Of a stretch of 64,000 nucleotides of DNA, positions 47,470 through 59,202 are shown piece after piece (position 1 is the first letter of the stretch; each line of letters starts with the position of its first letter). The DNA is from Blastomyces gilchristii SLH14081. Its lineage: Eukaryota; Ascomycota; Eurotiomycetes; Onygenales; Ajellomycetaceae. The DNA is taken from assembly GCF_000003855.2 (NCBI RefSeq), contig NW_003101669.1:1306795-1370794 (forward strand), written 5' to 3'. Below the pieces are notes generated by a model, which worked only from the letters and a program-made list of their open reading frames with translations, was not told the origin of the DNA and searched no databases. The position numbers and the translations under genes were made by a program.

Positions 47470-48194
47470 GGCTGTGTAACTATTGAGGGACACCCAATAA
47501 GGAATGGGAGGACGGCTCCAATAGATAACTCAATAACAATGGGCCCACTTAAGGTTAAAAGCGTGCGAAAGTGTGAGAATGATGGCAAAATGGTAACCTT
47601 CGTATAAGCCTCCTATAGATATTTGTTGTAGCGCACAGATGTGAAAGATGGTGATTGGATATTGAAAAGTCTACACCGAGTTTTGTTCTCAATAACCAGC
47701 TTGAGAGTACAAAATCGGCAGAAGGGAATTAAAAAGTATATATGTCCGCGAAATGAGAATGGAGGAGGAAAACGACCGTCAATAGGATGAAACGCCTGGG
47801 TATTACAGCAGAGAGAGCAACGGATATACAATCCTTACTGCCTTTGACTTGGAGCAAGCCCAACCACCCAGCCGATCCAAACGGTGACCGTGACGGCTGT
47901 TCCTCGTATTAAAAAGACCGAGCTATCACGACGCGCTCTGCGACAAGGAAACACGGAAGGGATCAAGGCGCAAAGAAAAGCAAGAATTCAGCAGTGCGTG
48001 AAAGGAGGAGGTAAACCAAAATAACAACAAAAAAGAGAAAGGAAAAGAAAAGCATTAAAAGGAGATCAAGAGAAAATGGAACACGATATGAACCTCTCAT
48101 TGTCCCGGCTGAGCGCCGGCCGCAGGAATCATCGAAGATGCAAAACATCCTTCAGGCAGAGCCTGTGACAGGGCAGGTATCAGAACAGTCAGTC
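47470..48194. other. noxB upstream region up to the retrotransposon
   Basis: Probable noxB promoter and leader. A-rich near 48020-48060. Ordinary base composition with CpG present, in sharp contrast to the element that follows. Ends with CAGTC (48190-48194), the left target-site copy. Confidence 0.55.
48190..48194 (+). repeat. Left target-site duplication (CAGTC)
   Basis: Five bases directly before the left LTR, repeated exactly after the right LTR at 53932-53936. Five-base duplications are usual for Ty1/copia integrases. Confidence 0.9.
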
Positions 48195-48462
48195 TGTCAG
48201 GAAAAAGAGGTTATACACTACTGAACGCCACCAACATCATATTACTACAATATTTCTCATCATCATCAGCTTACTACAACACTCATCTAATACTTGCTTA
48301 TGCTAGCTCTCTTGGCTCGCACATATATTTTACTATAAATAGCTCTATCTTTTGTATGAAATAGATATAGGAGATAGTGTACAGATAATATAACAAGCAG
48401 ATCTTGATACAAATAAGATTCATATGTCTCCAACATATTCATCTGTGACACCCAATCCGACA
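48195..48462 (+). repeat. Left LTR (268 bp)
   Basis: Begins TGTCAGG and ends CCGACA. It differs from the right LTR at four bases only (GC/AT near 48226 and CA/TG near 48284), about 98.5% identity. It contains TATAAATAG-like sequence that may serve as a promoter. Confidence 0.95.
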
Positions 48463-48475
48463 GTTATGAGCCCGG
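48463..48475 (+). other. Primer binding site, half-tRNA type (initiator Met)
   Basis: GTTATGAGCCC lies directly after the LTR. It is complementary to the anticodon stem-loop GGGCUCAUAAC of fungal initiator tRNA-Met, not to a tRNA 3' end. This matches the cleaved half-tRNA priming known for Drosophila copia. Confidence 0.75.
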
Positions 48476-48510
48476 TAAGCAGCATCTGAAGAGAAGTGTG
48501 ATACATCAAT

Positions 48511-48711
48511 CTCAATCCTCATTCAAATTTGACAACAATCATTTGAACTGAGACAATTGATTCTCATTCATATACAGTCTGATCAACTCAACTGTTATAT
48601 CAAACACTGATCTCAATCCTCATTTAAACTGATAACTATCATTTGAACTGAGATGATAGATTCTCACTTATATACATTTCAATATACTCAACTGTTATAC
48701 ATTCTGATTTC
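48511..48711 (+). repeat. Tandem duplication in the element leader (period 101 bp, two copies)
   Basis: The segment starting CTCAATCCTC at 48511 recurs at 48612, including ATCATTTGAACTGAGA and CTCAACTGTTATA blocks. The copies are diverged. It lies in the untranslated leader before the gag start. Confidence 0.75.
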
Positions 48712-48766
48712 TGATCATATTCACAAATACTTGAACTGATTCCTCAATTCATTCAATATAACTAAT

Positions 48767-51700
48767 ATGACAGACAAGACAATGTCTAGTGCAACTGTAC
48801 ATCTTAGCATTTCTGAAGATTGAAAACTTTGATACAAGCATATGCTAGAATATGCAAAGAATAAGAAGATATCAGACTTCATTAATCTTGACAAATCTGA
48901 TATCTTCTCTGAACTAGAAGAACCTCTGAAACCTGAGTATTCAGATAAAGCTATCACAGAGATTAAGATAGTATATAATATTAAGATCACTGTGTGAAAA
49001 ATCAAATATATAAAATATGAGAAATTGAATGAAGATATGATAAAGATATAAGATATTATATGAAGAACAGTGAATATCATAGAGCTATAACATGTATACA
49101 GTAAGAATGATAATATAAAGAAGATTATCTATTTATTAAGAGATTGACTCTCACTTACAATCACAGATTATCAAGATAATGTGAGAATCTGATATCATGA
49201 TCTCTGTAAAGCACTGAAAAATAGAGATATAGAAAAGTAATTAAATAACTGATCATTTATCAAAGATAATATCAAAGAGATAAATATAGCTGAATAGTTC
49301 AACTTAAAGAAAGACTTCTTAAATATAAATCTAGCTATTAATACAGAATATATACAAGCATGAATAAAGAATATCTGATATGATAAAGATGTCATATCTT
49401 TAATAAAGTTAGTTAAGAACTTCAAGAAATAGTATAGAGAAATGAGTATTCTTAAAGAAGATAAATCTATGAACTTTACTACTCTTAATAGAAGATCTCA
49501 GTAATTATTATTAGTGATATTCAGAAACTGTATCTACAGAGTCTGTCACTGATACACTCAGTGCTACTATCTTAATTCATCAAGAAAGTCATCTGAATAG
49601 AAGAAAAATAAGAAGAAGAGAACTCAGATTGATCAAGCTCTTAAAAATCAAGAATTGAAGAGATATATTGATTATGTATTATCAAGAGATTTATTAATAA
49701 ATACAGATATAATAGATGTTAATAAAGCAGTTCTAGAAGATATGATTCTGAAGTAATCAGATTATTAATCTATCAATTATCAATCTATTAATCAGCAGAT
49801 CTGAAAAATATTAATGAACTCTTTAAATTCACACTTCTATCTCTGAAACTTCTGAATCTTTGATACTGATGCAGAACAGTATATATACAATAATCAAACA
49901 CATTTTCTATTATTTACATCTGTGAATGAGAATGTAGAAGTCTATACAGATAATTTCAGCACTAAAGTTAAAGATTATAAAACTATTAGAACTATTATAA
50001 TAAATGAAGTAGAAAAGCAGTTCAATGTAAAACTTATTAACACAGCTTACATTCTGAATTTCTATATAAATATCATCACATGGAAACTGTATTTTCATAT
50101 AGAAGGCATCTATTATAATGAAAAAGACTTCATATTGTGAAAATGCACAGATAATATAATCTTTACATGTATTAAAGTATTTAAGAGATTGCTAGTTATA
50201 GAATATAGTGATATAACTGTTTTCTCAACTATATTGAAAAAATTCATAATTAAAGCTAATGCAGCTATTATATTACATACATCTAATATTACTATATCTG
50301 AAAAAACAATATCTTTAAATTCTTCAACTTCTATAAATTCTTCTTCTAATCTGTTAAAATACACTTTATTAAATCATTCTTTCAATCTGTCAATACATAT
50401 AAAACCTTCTCAAAAACCTAAGATCTCTATAGCTACTCAGTCTACATGATATAAGAGATTAGAATATTCATTAAAAATTATCATTTAAAAGCTTACAAAT
50501 GATGCAATTAATGTTCAAATCATTAATCTAGAAGATGCTGCAGATGAGCTTATCACTGAGCTTTGTAAACTCTGTTATCTATTTAATGTAAAAAATCAAA
50601 TATCTAGATATTCTTATATTAGATCTCAAATACCATTTAAACATCTATACACAGATATTATACATGACTCTACACAGTGCTATAATAATGAGTGTTATCT
50701 CATACATTTCATGTGTGATTATCTACATTTTCATATAGCTATAACAGCTATTTAAAAATCAAAAATCTGAAAAGCTCTTAGACAAGTTATCAATTGAATT
50801 AAATATCAATTCAACTCTACTATAAAGATTATTCATATTAATAATAATACTGTAATCAAGAAAGCAGATGATTTTATAAATTAAGTGAATAATAAAGATC
50901 TAGAGATGAAGTATTCTTCAGAGTATATTTATAAGTAAAATAATACAGCAGAGTAAGCAGAAGCAATATTAATAACAAAGATAAGAACTCTATGAATAGA
51001 ATCTCTTCTGTTATAATCACTTTTCTCTGAGATCACACTTACTGTTACCTATCTAGTGAATTAAATCTCTACTAGAATTCTAGATTGAAAGTCATCTCTA
51101 TGAGTTTTGAAAGAATTTCTATAAATCAAATCTCACTTCTATACTTATCTTCAAATCTACAGATGTCACATCTATATAAAGATACTGAATAAAGTTCTCA
51201 ATAGAAACTGCTCTCAGAAGCTAAATCTCTGAGTATATATTAAATATCTAGTTAAATATGATTCTATAAACATCTATCAAATTTGAATTTCACACTTAGA
51301 ACAGGTGATAAGAGTAAGAGATGTGATATTTAATAAGAATAGAAAATTCAACTCAGAAGATCTCTACATTGAAAGACAATTAAGAGATTAAGTATCTAAG
51401 AAGGTGAAGCTTCTATATATAAAAGTTTGAGAATCATCAATGACTTCTATCAATCAATTGAAAGAGATTATAGACACTGCAGATATTAATGTCTTTCATT
51501 TCAAAGAAAATACTCAAAGCTCTGAAAAAATAGAGAAGAAAAATAACATTTTAATTCTTTCTACATCAGATTTAACACCAGATTCAATACCAGAGTTAAC
51601 AGGTTCTGATGTTAATATTAATACTCATTCAGCTGTAATAGATAATTGAACATGAAATATTATATTTAGAGCTTATAATATCAGTGTTGATTTTAATAAA

Positions 51701-53551
51701 GCTAATATCATTAAAGACTGTAGAACTTAAAAATATAGAGCTGCTCATCTTATAACAGTTTCAATTATTAAAAACAATGCTTATTAAATGATCAATGATG
51801 TATTCTCTTATTCAAATTCATACACAGACTTTAACAAGTCTCAAAATTTATTTTCTAATACTGTTTTCATAGTTATTAACAAGACATCTATCTCAACAGT
51901 ATTAATTTCTTCAAGAATTCATAGATTTCAACTATCAGATTCACTGAATCACTGAGTAGATATCAAAAAACACTCATATTATGAAGAATTTGAGAATGCT
52001 GTTAAGAGAGAATAAGATAGTATATCTCTACAGAATATATATAAAATTACTAGCAGATTACAGAGAGATGTCTCAGTTATCTCTCTATAATAAGTATTTA
52101 TCTACAAATTCAATAATGAAGATTTTCTTTTGAAATACAAAGCTTATATCTGTGTATATGAAGATCTTCAATCAATCACAGATCTCACTATAAAAGCTTA
52201 TACTCTAGCTATCAGAGATTTCTGAATCTTATTAGCTTTAACAGCAGTATTTAATCTAGATATGAAATAGCTAGATGAAATCAATATCTTTATTAATAGT
52301 GATATTGATGAGCTAGTATATATAAAACTATCTGATAAATAATGAAAGTTGAAGAGAGTGTAAAATTTGAAGTGTATAAATCATGTACTAAAACTTCAAT
52401 AAGTACTATATAAATTATACAGATCACTTCTTCTCTGATTAAATGAACTATCTTTAATATTGAGAATACTAGACTTTATCTCAATATCAGAGAATTAATG
52501 TCTCTTCTCTAATGATTGATTAATCATCTTCTTCTATATAAATGATATCATTATTCTATTACAATGAGAAGATTTGAAAGAAAGAGATTAACTAATCAAA
52601 GATCTTAAAAATGTCTATAAGATTCAATAGATAAGAGATTTGAAATGATTTCTTAACATGTGAATAATATATAATCATCTCAACTTGAAGCTCTGACTAT
52701 GTCAGAATGCTTATATTAATAAGATAGTTAATACATATTATCTCACACACATCTATAAGATATATATCTTACTAACTAATGCTTCATTAGAGTCTTTTAA
52801 TAAGTCAGTTATATTCATAAAAATTCATTATTATTAATAATGTATCAGCTTCTGTATCTACTCAGCAGTGATGACTCACTCTGATATCATATATACAGTG
52901 AATAAACTAGCTACATTTATGATGAATTCATCAGAACATTACTTATCAGAGATGAATAGAATAATATCTTATCTATGTAATATGAAGAATCTCACTATTC
53001 AATATAATAATAACATTGACAGATCTCTATAACTTGATCTCAAATCTAATATTATTGAAGCTGTTAGTAATATCTCTTTTACAGATAATCTGAATTGTCA
53101 CTCTATATAAGAATATATCTTCAAACTATTCAGTGAGACTGTTGATTGAAAATCAAATAGATAGATAATTATAACTACATCTATCACAGAAGCTGAGCTT
53201 GTTACTATCTTATGAGCTGATAAGAAGTTTATCTGATGAAATAGATTCTTTCAACATATTCAATTTGAACCTGATCACAAGATTCATATTCAATGTGATA
53301 ACTGTCAAACTGTTGACATTCTTACAAAGAAAGACCTCTCTATAATCACAAAGCTCTGCCATGTTGATATATATGAAAGCTGGCTCCAAGAATGTGTTCA
53401 ATTCAGTGATATTACAGTTGATTGAGTGCCTACAGCCCAGATGCCAGCAGATGGCCTCACTAAGGCTCTGCCATGCCAGAAACATACAGAATTTGTCAAG
53501 ATGCTAGGACTAGTTGATATATCAGATATCATCAAGGCACAAGCAGAATAA
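48767..53551 (+). pseudogene. Degenerate gag-pol of the Ty1/copia element
   Basis: From ATG 48767 to TAA 53551 is 1595 codons in one phase. I checked the phase at the gag start, integrase, reverse transcriptase (YINDIII where YVDD is expected) and RNase H (PADGLTKAL), and all agree, so there is no net indel. In the first 285 codons there are ten TGA, four TAA and three TAG, and no TGG; TGA stands where family alignments have Trp. Integrase lies about 50530-51100, reverse transcriptase about 52330-52700, RNase H about 53160-53500. Mutation density drops over the last 200 bp. Confidence 0.9.
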
Positions 53552-53607
53552 ATGATCTATCTTGATATAATCTCTACAGATTCATCTACACTCTTTTTGT
53601 TGCAGCT

Positions 53608-53641
53608 TCATTTACACTTTCATTTACACTTTCATTTACAT
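53608..53641 (+). repeat. Short tandem repeat (CATTTACACTTT units)
   Basis: About three copies of a 12-base unit just upstream of the polypurine tract, in the 3' untranslated part of the element. Confidence 0.8.
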
Positions 53642-53651
53642 GTTACATTCG

Positions 53652-53663
53652 CTGAAGGGGGTG
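53652..53663 (+). other. Polypurine tract
   Basis: TGAAGGGGGTG directly precedes the right LTR, the expected site for plus-strand DNA priming. Confidence 0.8.
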
Positions 53664-53931
53664 TGTCAGGAAAAAGAGGTTATACACTACTGAACATCAC
53701 CAACATCATATTACTACAATATTTCTCATCATCATCAGCTTACTACAACACTTGTCTAATACTTGCTTATGCTAGCTCTCTTGGCTCGCACATATATTTT
53801 ACTATAAATAGCTCTATCTTTTGTATGAAATAGATATAGGAGATAGTGTACAGATAATATAACAAGCAGATCTTGATACAAATAAGATTCATATGTCTCC
53901 AACATATTCATCTGTGACACCCAATCCGACA
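53664..53931 (+). repeat. Right LTR (268 bp)
   Basis: Same length as the left LTR, with four base differences. Followed by CAGTC (53932-53936), the second target-site copy. Confidence 0.95.
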
Positions 53932-54914
53932 CAGTCCATAGCCTAGAACTTGGCGGACTTCGCGTGAGGAACAATAACGAATGCACTGGCTACCGATCTT
54001 TGGCGGGCAGGTATGAGAGTGTGTAAGTTAGCTGGGTGTCTGGCGCATCCTTTTCGTTCGCCCAGGCCCTATGGGGGGCAGGATATCAATTCTGGCCCTT
54101 CAAGTAAACTTCCAAGAAGGATTGCAAAGCAAAACCAGGAGAAATGATACCGTATTATGATGAGGTTCCAGAGTGTGGGAAGTAACTAATAAAAAAATGA
54201 CACCCCTAAGCGCCTCGATCGAGTAGGAAAGCCATAAAAGTAGCGTCCATATTTATTCGGGGCCGACCCCAATCATGCACCTTTGTAGCATTATCTGTTT
54301 CATGTCTGCTTCACGATGTTGGCGTTGACGGTGCTGGTTGGCTGGGCTAGGGCAGAAGCAGCGTTTGCGCCAGAGTCTATGTTCAAACCATGTGTAACGG
54401 GCAATGCAAGGCGGCATACTTTGCAGCTCAACCCAGTTCAGGAGAGTAATCTGAGCAGTAATAACGTAGAACAATTAAATCATACAAATTAGAAGCCCTC
54501 ACTCAATGCTTACATTTGTGCATAGGATTAATAAAGTTCAAGTACCAGCCAGGCAGGCTACCATCAGATATCGATTGATTCTGAGAGATGAGTAAAAAAA
54601 GATAAAAGTAAAAGAAAGCAAATGCTCTAAGATCCACGCCAACTGGTGTGCAGGTAAATGTATAATATATATTGATTTTTTCGGTCTTATATTCTAATCC
54701 AAAGTCACATCATTCCAGGCCATTTTAACCGTACTGGCGAGTGTTCCAACAATAGGGGGAGAGGAACGCGGCCACCCCTTGTTCTACAGGCCACTTGTAC
54801 CAAAAATAAAGCTTCGCCCTGGTAGCCCATAGTCGCTATCTACTTTTCCAGAGCTGCCGGTGCTTTGTGCCCCAAAACAAGGAAAAAGAGCGGAAGTGGA
54901 TACGAGGAGTAATT
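53932..54914. other. Region between the retrotransposon and the eIF2A gene
   Basis: Starts with the right target-site copy CAGTC. Minus-strand sequence at about 54304-54840 has coding-like fragments (for example SLPGWYLNFINPMHK at about 54514-54560, and SGANAASALAQPTSTVNAN ending at a TGA near 54306) joined by plausible GT..AG introns, but no complete gene could be built. CpG is present, so this part is not hypermutated. Confidence 0.4.
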
Positions 54915-57504
54915 CTATCCCGCCCATCCCAGAGCTTCCAGCTCTTTCCGCACCCCATCCTCAGTCCGGATTTTTTTCATCTGCGTATCCTCTAGCTTCT
55001 CCCCGCCCGCCACGCGCATCTTCAGCTCTTCAATAGCGCGGATCTTCTTCAGAAGCCCGCGGATCTTTTTATCTTGGATCGTACCACCACTAGGAGTCAT
55101 TGGAGACGTGACAGTCACGTCTGGTGGTGCTGGTGCCGATGTGCTGTTGGGTGCTGGGGCACGAGTGTTAACACTAGGGCGATTATGGTTTCCAGGCCCC
55201 GTGGCAGGAGCGCCGTTGGTGCGGTTTTGATGATCGCTGCGCTGTCTACGATGGGAGCTGCGGCTCCGGTCGCGGTTCTGGCGGTTAAAGCTGTTGGGAT
55301 CGAGCGTCTGAGAAACAGTATTTCCTCGAGATCGACTGCGTGAGTGACCTCTTCGCTCCCGACGGTCAGCGCTGGGTCCAGTTGAGATACCTGAATCTGC
55401 GCCAGCATCGGCCGCCAGATTACCGGCCTTTTCCGCCATTTCCCTTGCCTTCTTTGCTTCGCGCTTTTTCTTGTTCTTCGCGGCGGCTTTTGAGAGTTTC
55501 TCATCCCCTTCAGCTCCAGGGGGGAGTGTTACCCCGCCTCCCGGAGCGGCGCCAGGTGGAAGATACTCCGCAACGGGCTCTGCGCCTGGAACGACGCGCC
55601 GTCTGGGCTTACCAAATCCATTTGGGCCATTGCCGCTGAGCGTAGATGATGATTCATCCCTGACAAATTTCTCCCCTCCTTCATCTTCTCGTCTAAATGC
55701 TAGCGGAGTGGTTTGTCCGCGGGCACCGGGCGGTCGATATGCCCCGGCTGGTTTCGAAGGCGCTTTCTTGGTAGCTAGATATGCTAGCGCAGAGGGGTGC
55801 GGAGTGGGCATTGGGTGGAGTGGGTTTTCCGGTGGGTGAACCGTCGCAGATTGGGGTCTCCAGCAGACTTGGTACAACTCAGTCAAATCCTCGTTGTACA
55901 TTAGCCCTCCTCCGACATGCCAAATGCGTACTCCGTTATCGACTCGGAGTCTCGGACTCGTAGTGGCAGTCAAAATGAATTTGCCATCAGGACTCCACTC
56001 GCACACGCTGGCGTTGGATGCCTCGATCGTAGCTATTTTCGTATAATCCTTGTCCAGATCATAGATGTCCATTTGCCCAGCAAGATTGCCAAAACCGGCA
56101 ACAACCACGAATCTTCCATTAGGGGAGAAAATTATGGTGTTTCTAGGCGCGAGGGCAAACGAGTGCGTTGCGACAGCGCGATTGTTGAAAATGGTGGTTT
56201 TGGCAGGCATATATCCATAAACAACACCGAATTCTTTCGAGTTCGGGGACCAGGTCACATCATGAATGGGTCCTTCCTTGTCTATATACTGCAAGTTAGC
56301 CAACAAGATATGTCAGTGTAAACAAAATGGGTTACGTTGTCCTACCAAGGTCGATTCTTGAATCGAACCCTCCATTAGCGCTCAGGAGATAGAGGGTAGT
56401 TTCTCCGTAGTAGCTTTTGCCGGTTTTGTCGACATCCGTTTGCGCAAGAACGATAAGTGTCGTGCCAGTGTTGTTCCACTTCAACTGGACTTTATCTCCC
56501 TTGAAAAAGTTCTTCTGTGAAACAGGAGAGTTGAATTGCGGCATATTGAAAATCCTCACGGATGCCGGCAGCCCCTAGACCATTGAAGATGGGGTTAGGC
56601 CAAGGCAACGAAAAAAAAAAAAAAAAAAAGCAGAAATGTATATCAACTCCGACTAACCTTTCGCTCTGGAATGAAAACCGCAATTGAGTTGTTTTTTCCC
56701 GGAGAGAGCGCAAAATCCACTACCCCTTCCACCCGCAGCTTATTCCACACCTTCCCTAAGTTTCCGCTTTCGTAGAATTGAACCTCGTTGGTGACGACTC
56801 TGGCGCAATACTTCTCATCAGGTGTATATTGAAGATTCCAACCAGTCTGGGATTTCTGCACGTAGCTTCCGATGAATGAATGCTCATGTTTATTACCCTC
56901 ATCGGAAAGGGCGTTTTCAACGACCCTCCAGACCTTCAAATTTTTGACGGCATCGCCGTTCTCGTCCTTCGAAGGTCGTTGCCAAGTAATAATATATGTG
57001 CCAAGGGGTGAAAAGCCCAATTCATAGACATTATCGGCCGGGAGGGTAGTAATGACGTGGCCAACAGAGGCATCGACAATTACAACACTGTTGCAGAAAG
57101 TTATTTTTAGTCAAAGAAGGAAAAGAAAAAAGTCACACGTGGTGAGGAAGACTATGCACATACCCTTCTGGAGCCGCCCAGGCAAAATATCGACCGCATG
57201 GAGAGTAAGCGCAGCAGCGCAAGTTACCATCCGGCCTATACGAATAAACCAAATTAGCACCAGTTTAATTTTCATACCCGTAAGAGCCAGCCATTAAATA
57301 CCTCGTAAACCCGGGTAAGGACTCATAGACTGGAGCTGCATCCACGATGGAAATACCCTTCTGCGTTCGATCTACGAGGATGTAAGTATCACTTTCTCAA
57401 CATGCACTATGTACGCACAATGAGGGTGCACAACTCTAGGAGCTATAGGCTTCTTAAATAAAGCGGGCAAAATACTCACACGCATACTGATTTGGAGCTG
57501 CCAT
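54915..57504 (-). CDS. Eukaryotic translation initiation factor 2A (eIF2A)
   Basis: Model: complement(join(54915..56281, 56346..56574, 56658..57087, 57164..57235, 57302..57371, 57480..57504)), six exons, 730 aa. eIF2A can deliver initiator Met-tRNA to the 40S subunit in a GTP-independent way and is used for non-canonical initiation. The N-terminal two-thirds is a beta-propeller (QTGWNLQYTPDEKYCARVV, GPIHDVTWSPNSKEFGVVYG, ASVCEWSPDGKFILTATTSP, GVRIWHVGG). After about 430 come a low-complexity linker, a Lys-rich helix (KAAAKNKKKREAKKAREM), Arg/Ser-rich sequence, and a terminal helix (IRGLLKKIRAIEELKMR). This layout is the family standard. The start ATG gives MAAPNQYAYRTQKGIS. Confidence 0.95.
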
Positions 57505-59202
57505 GGCTACTCAAAGCCACAGTTCAAAAGAGAGCTAGAGAGCTGAGATGAAGAGTGGAGAGCAGGGCCAATGAAAAGGAAAATGGCAATGTAAAAGGTC
57601 AAGATTTTGGACCTCTAAACTGCTATGCAGTATGCAGCGTTTTAATTGATCGTGTGGCAAGGACAACGAGTTTTCCCGATTCCGTAGTTTCGAAATTTGG
57701 TACGTCACCTTTCCGCTGTGTATCTTTGTGTATCTGATATACGCAGGGCGGTGGATGGAACACGGACAATATGCCAATATCCCCAAGCTAGTAGAACAGA
57801 AGAGATTTATCTGTATCTGGTCCTGTCACTTCCTTGCTCTTCGTTTTTCTTTTGCGTTTTCTTTATCCTTTGCTTCTACCGAGCTTGACAAGTAAATGCC
57901 AGCCAGTGCTTGAAACAAAATGATGTTGGTTGTGCGAACGCAGGAGATCAGCTAAGCTATCGTCTGTAGCTGGGCAGGGCTGTTGAGCAGCGGTTGAGCG
58001 ATACGGAGACAGTAATCCCAAGGATCACCGGAGAAGGGCGGGCGGAGGGCGAGGGGGGAGAGGGGCGGGCGAGGTGGAAGAGAACAAGAACAAGAAAAGA
58101 AGAAGAAGAAGAAGAAAGGAAGAACAGTCGAAACCTCAATTTTTCTCGAGTTTTCGATGATGTGGGCTGAAGGCGGAGTAGGTAAGCAGATCGCAGGGCG
58201 CGCTAAGCCCTGTTGGGGAGGTATATGTGGCGGTGCAGTTGGTAGGGCGTGTGGCTGAGTGCGGCTGAGTGCGGCTCTGGATCCTGCAGACGGTTTTGAG
58301 CCTCCAGACTAAAAAGGAATATGAAGCGCTAATAAATATATTTCGATATAACAGATTAACTACCTACTTCTACTTCTACGCAATAGTTGTACGAAAAAGT
58401 ATACAAACCACATCATTTGAATATATATATATATCAACCCACTAGGTCCAGGGCCTTGATTATCACACATCCAAGAAGGAGTTTAGAGTCAGCGGATTTC
58501 GTTTCACAGTCCACATTGTCCATTGTCATGCCTGACTAGCGGACTTGAGAAATGTCAAAACAGATGAGCTGAATCAAGATACAAAAGAAAACTCGTTGGA
58601 ATTTGGGCTCTCTAGAAGGCAGCGAAATCCTTTGAGCTCACCAGAAATGTAGTTTAAGGTTGCTTTCTCTGCTGTTCCCATTGTTACCATAACGTGGCCC
58701 TCTTGCTTGGAGTGTCTCTCAATTCATAGGGCTAAACAAGTTTTACCTTGGATTGGCAAGGAAATATATCTATTATGTTAGGATCTAGAAATCCTAGTGC
58801 ACTATTGCTAAGTTAATGAATGTGGTCGGCATGCAGTCTACGACGTCGTTGGGTTGAAGATTCTCTAATTGCCCGTGCAATATCAAAACGAACCACAGCA
58901 ACCTTCCCTTCGATGTTACTGGACTTCAAAGTGAGAATATACAGCCTCCACAGCACAGGGAACCCTGAGCTGGTCTGATCACAGTTAAACCCATGCTCCT
59001 TCAGCCACTTCGCTGCAACTAGCAAGCTGAACTGTCAGCTTTATCTAACAGACTGCTCAAACCTTCATCATATCAATCACCCTTCTCTTCTTAATTACTG
59101 CTCATCAGATACACCAGCTTTACTTTCATCATCACAGGCAACATAACATCTACTGAATACACCGCTAGCCTCAAGGAGCTTCGATTTCCTCCCCATATCA
59201 AA
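57505..59202. promoter_or_regulatory. Divergent promoter region eIF2A / BTB gene
   Basis: 1.7 kb between two start codons. Contains a purine-rich GAA tract (about 58079-58121), a GAGTGCGGCT direct repeat near 58256-58274, and a (TA)n run near 58421-58433. A minus-strand frame at 58813-59025 is protein-like (AAKWLKEHGFNCD, KVAVVRFDIARAIRES) but has no ATG and no found partner exon. Confidence 0.5.

Larger units (their letters stand above)
48195..53931 (+). mobile_element. Ty1/copia-type LTR retrotransposon, complete but coding-inactive
   Basis: A 5737-bp element bounded by two 268-bp LTRs (TGTCAG...CCGACA) and a CAGTC target duplication. Domain order gag, integrase, reverse transcriptase, RNase H places it in Ty1/copia. 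The primer site follows the left LTR and a purine tract precedes the right LTR. From about 48475 to 53649 I found no CpG, and CC and GG are scarce, while CpA and TpG are common. The LTRs keep their CpG, CC and GG. The gag-pol frame is intact in phase but has many stops, so the copy makes no full protein. Confidence 0.95.

Noticed and set aside
48195..53931. Use of TGA as Trp (alternative genetic code) in the retrotransposon
   Set aside because: Host genes in the window all use TGG for Trp and TGA as a stop. The element also has TAA and TAG stops and loses GG at non-Trp codons, so mutation explains it better.
48195..53931. CRISPR array or other prokaryotic repeat system
   Set aside because: The only direct repeats are LTRs, a leader duplication and microsatellites. 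There is no spacer-repeat pattern, and the DNA is eukaryotic.
58813..59025. Minus-strand frame upstream of the BTB gene
   Set aside because: No ATG and no partner exon, although the composition is protein-like. Kept only as a remark in the promoter entry.
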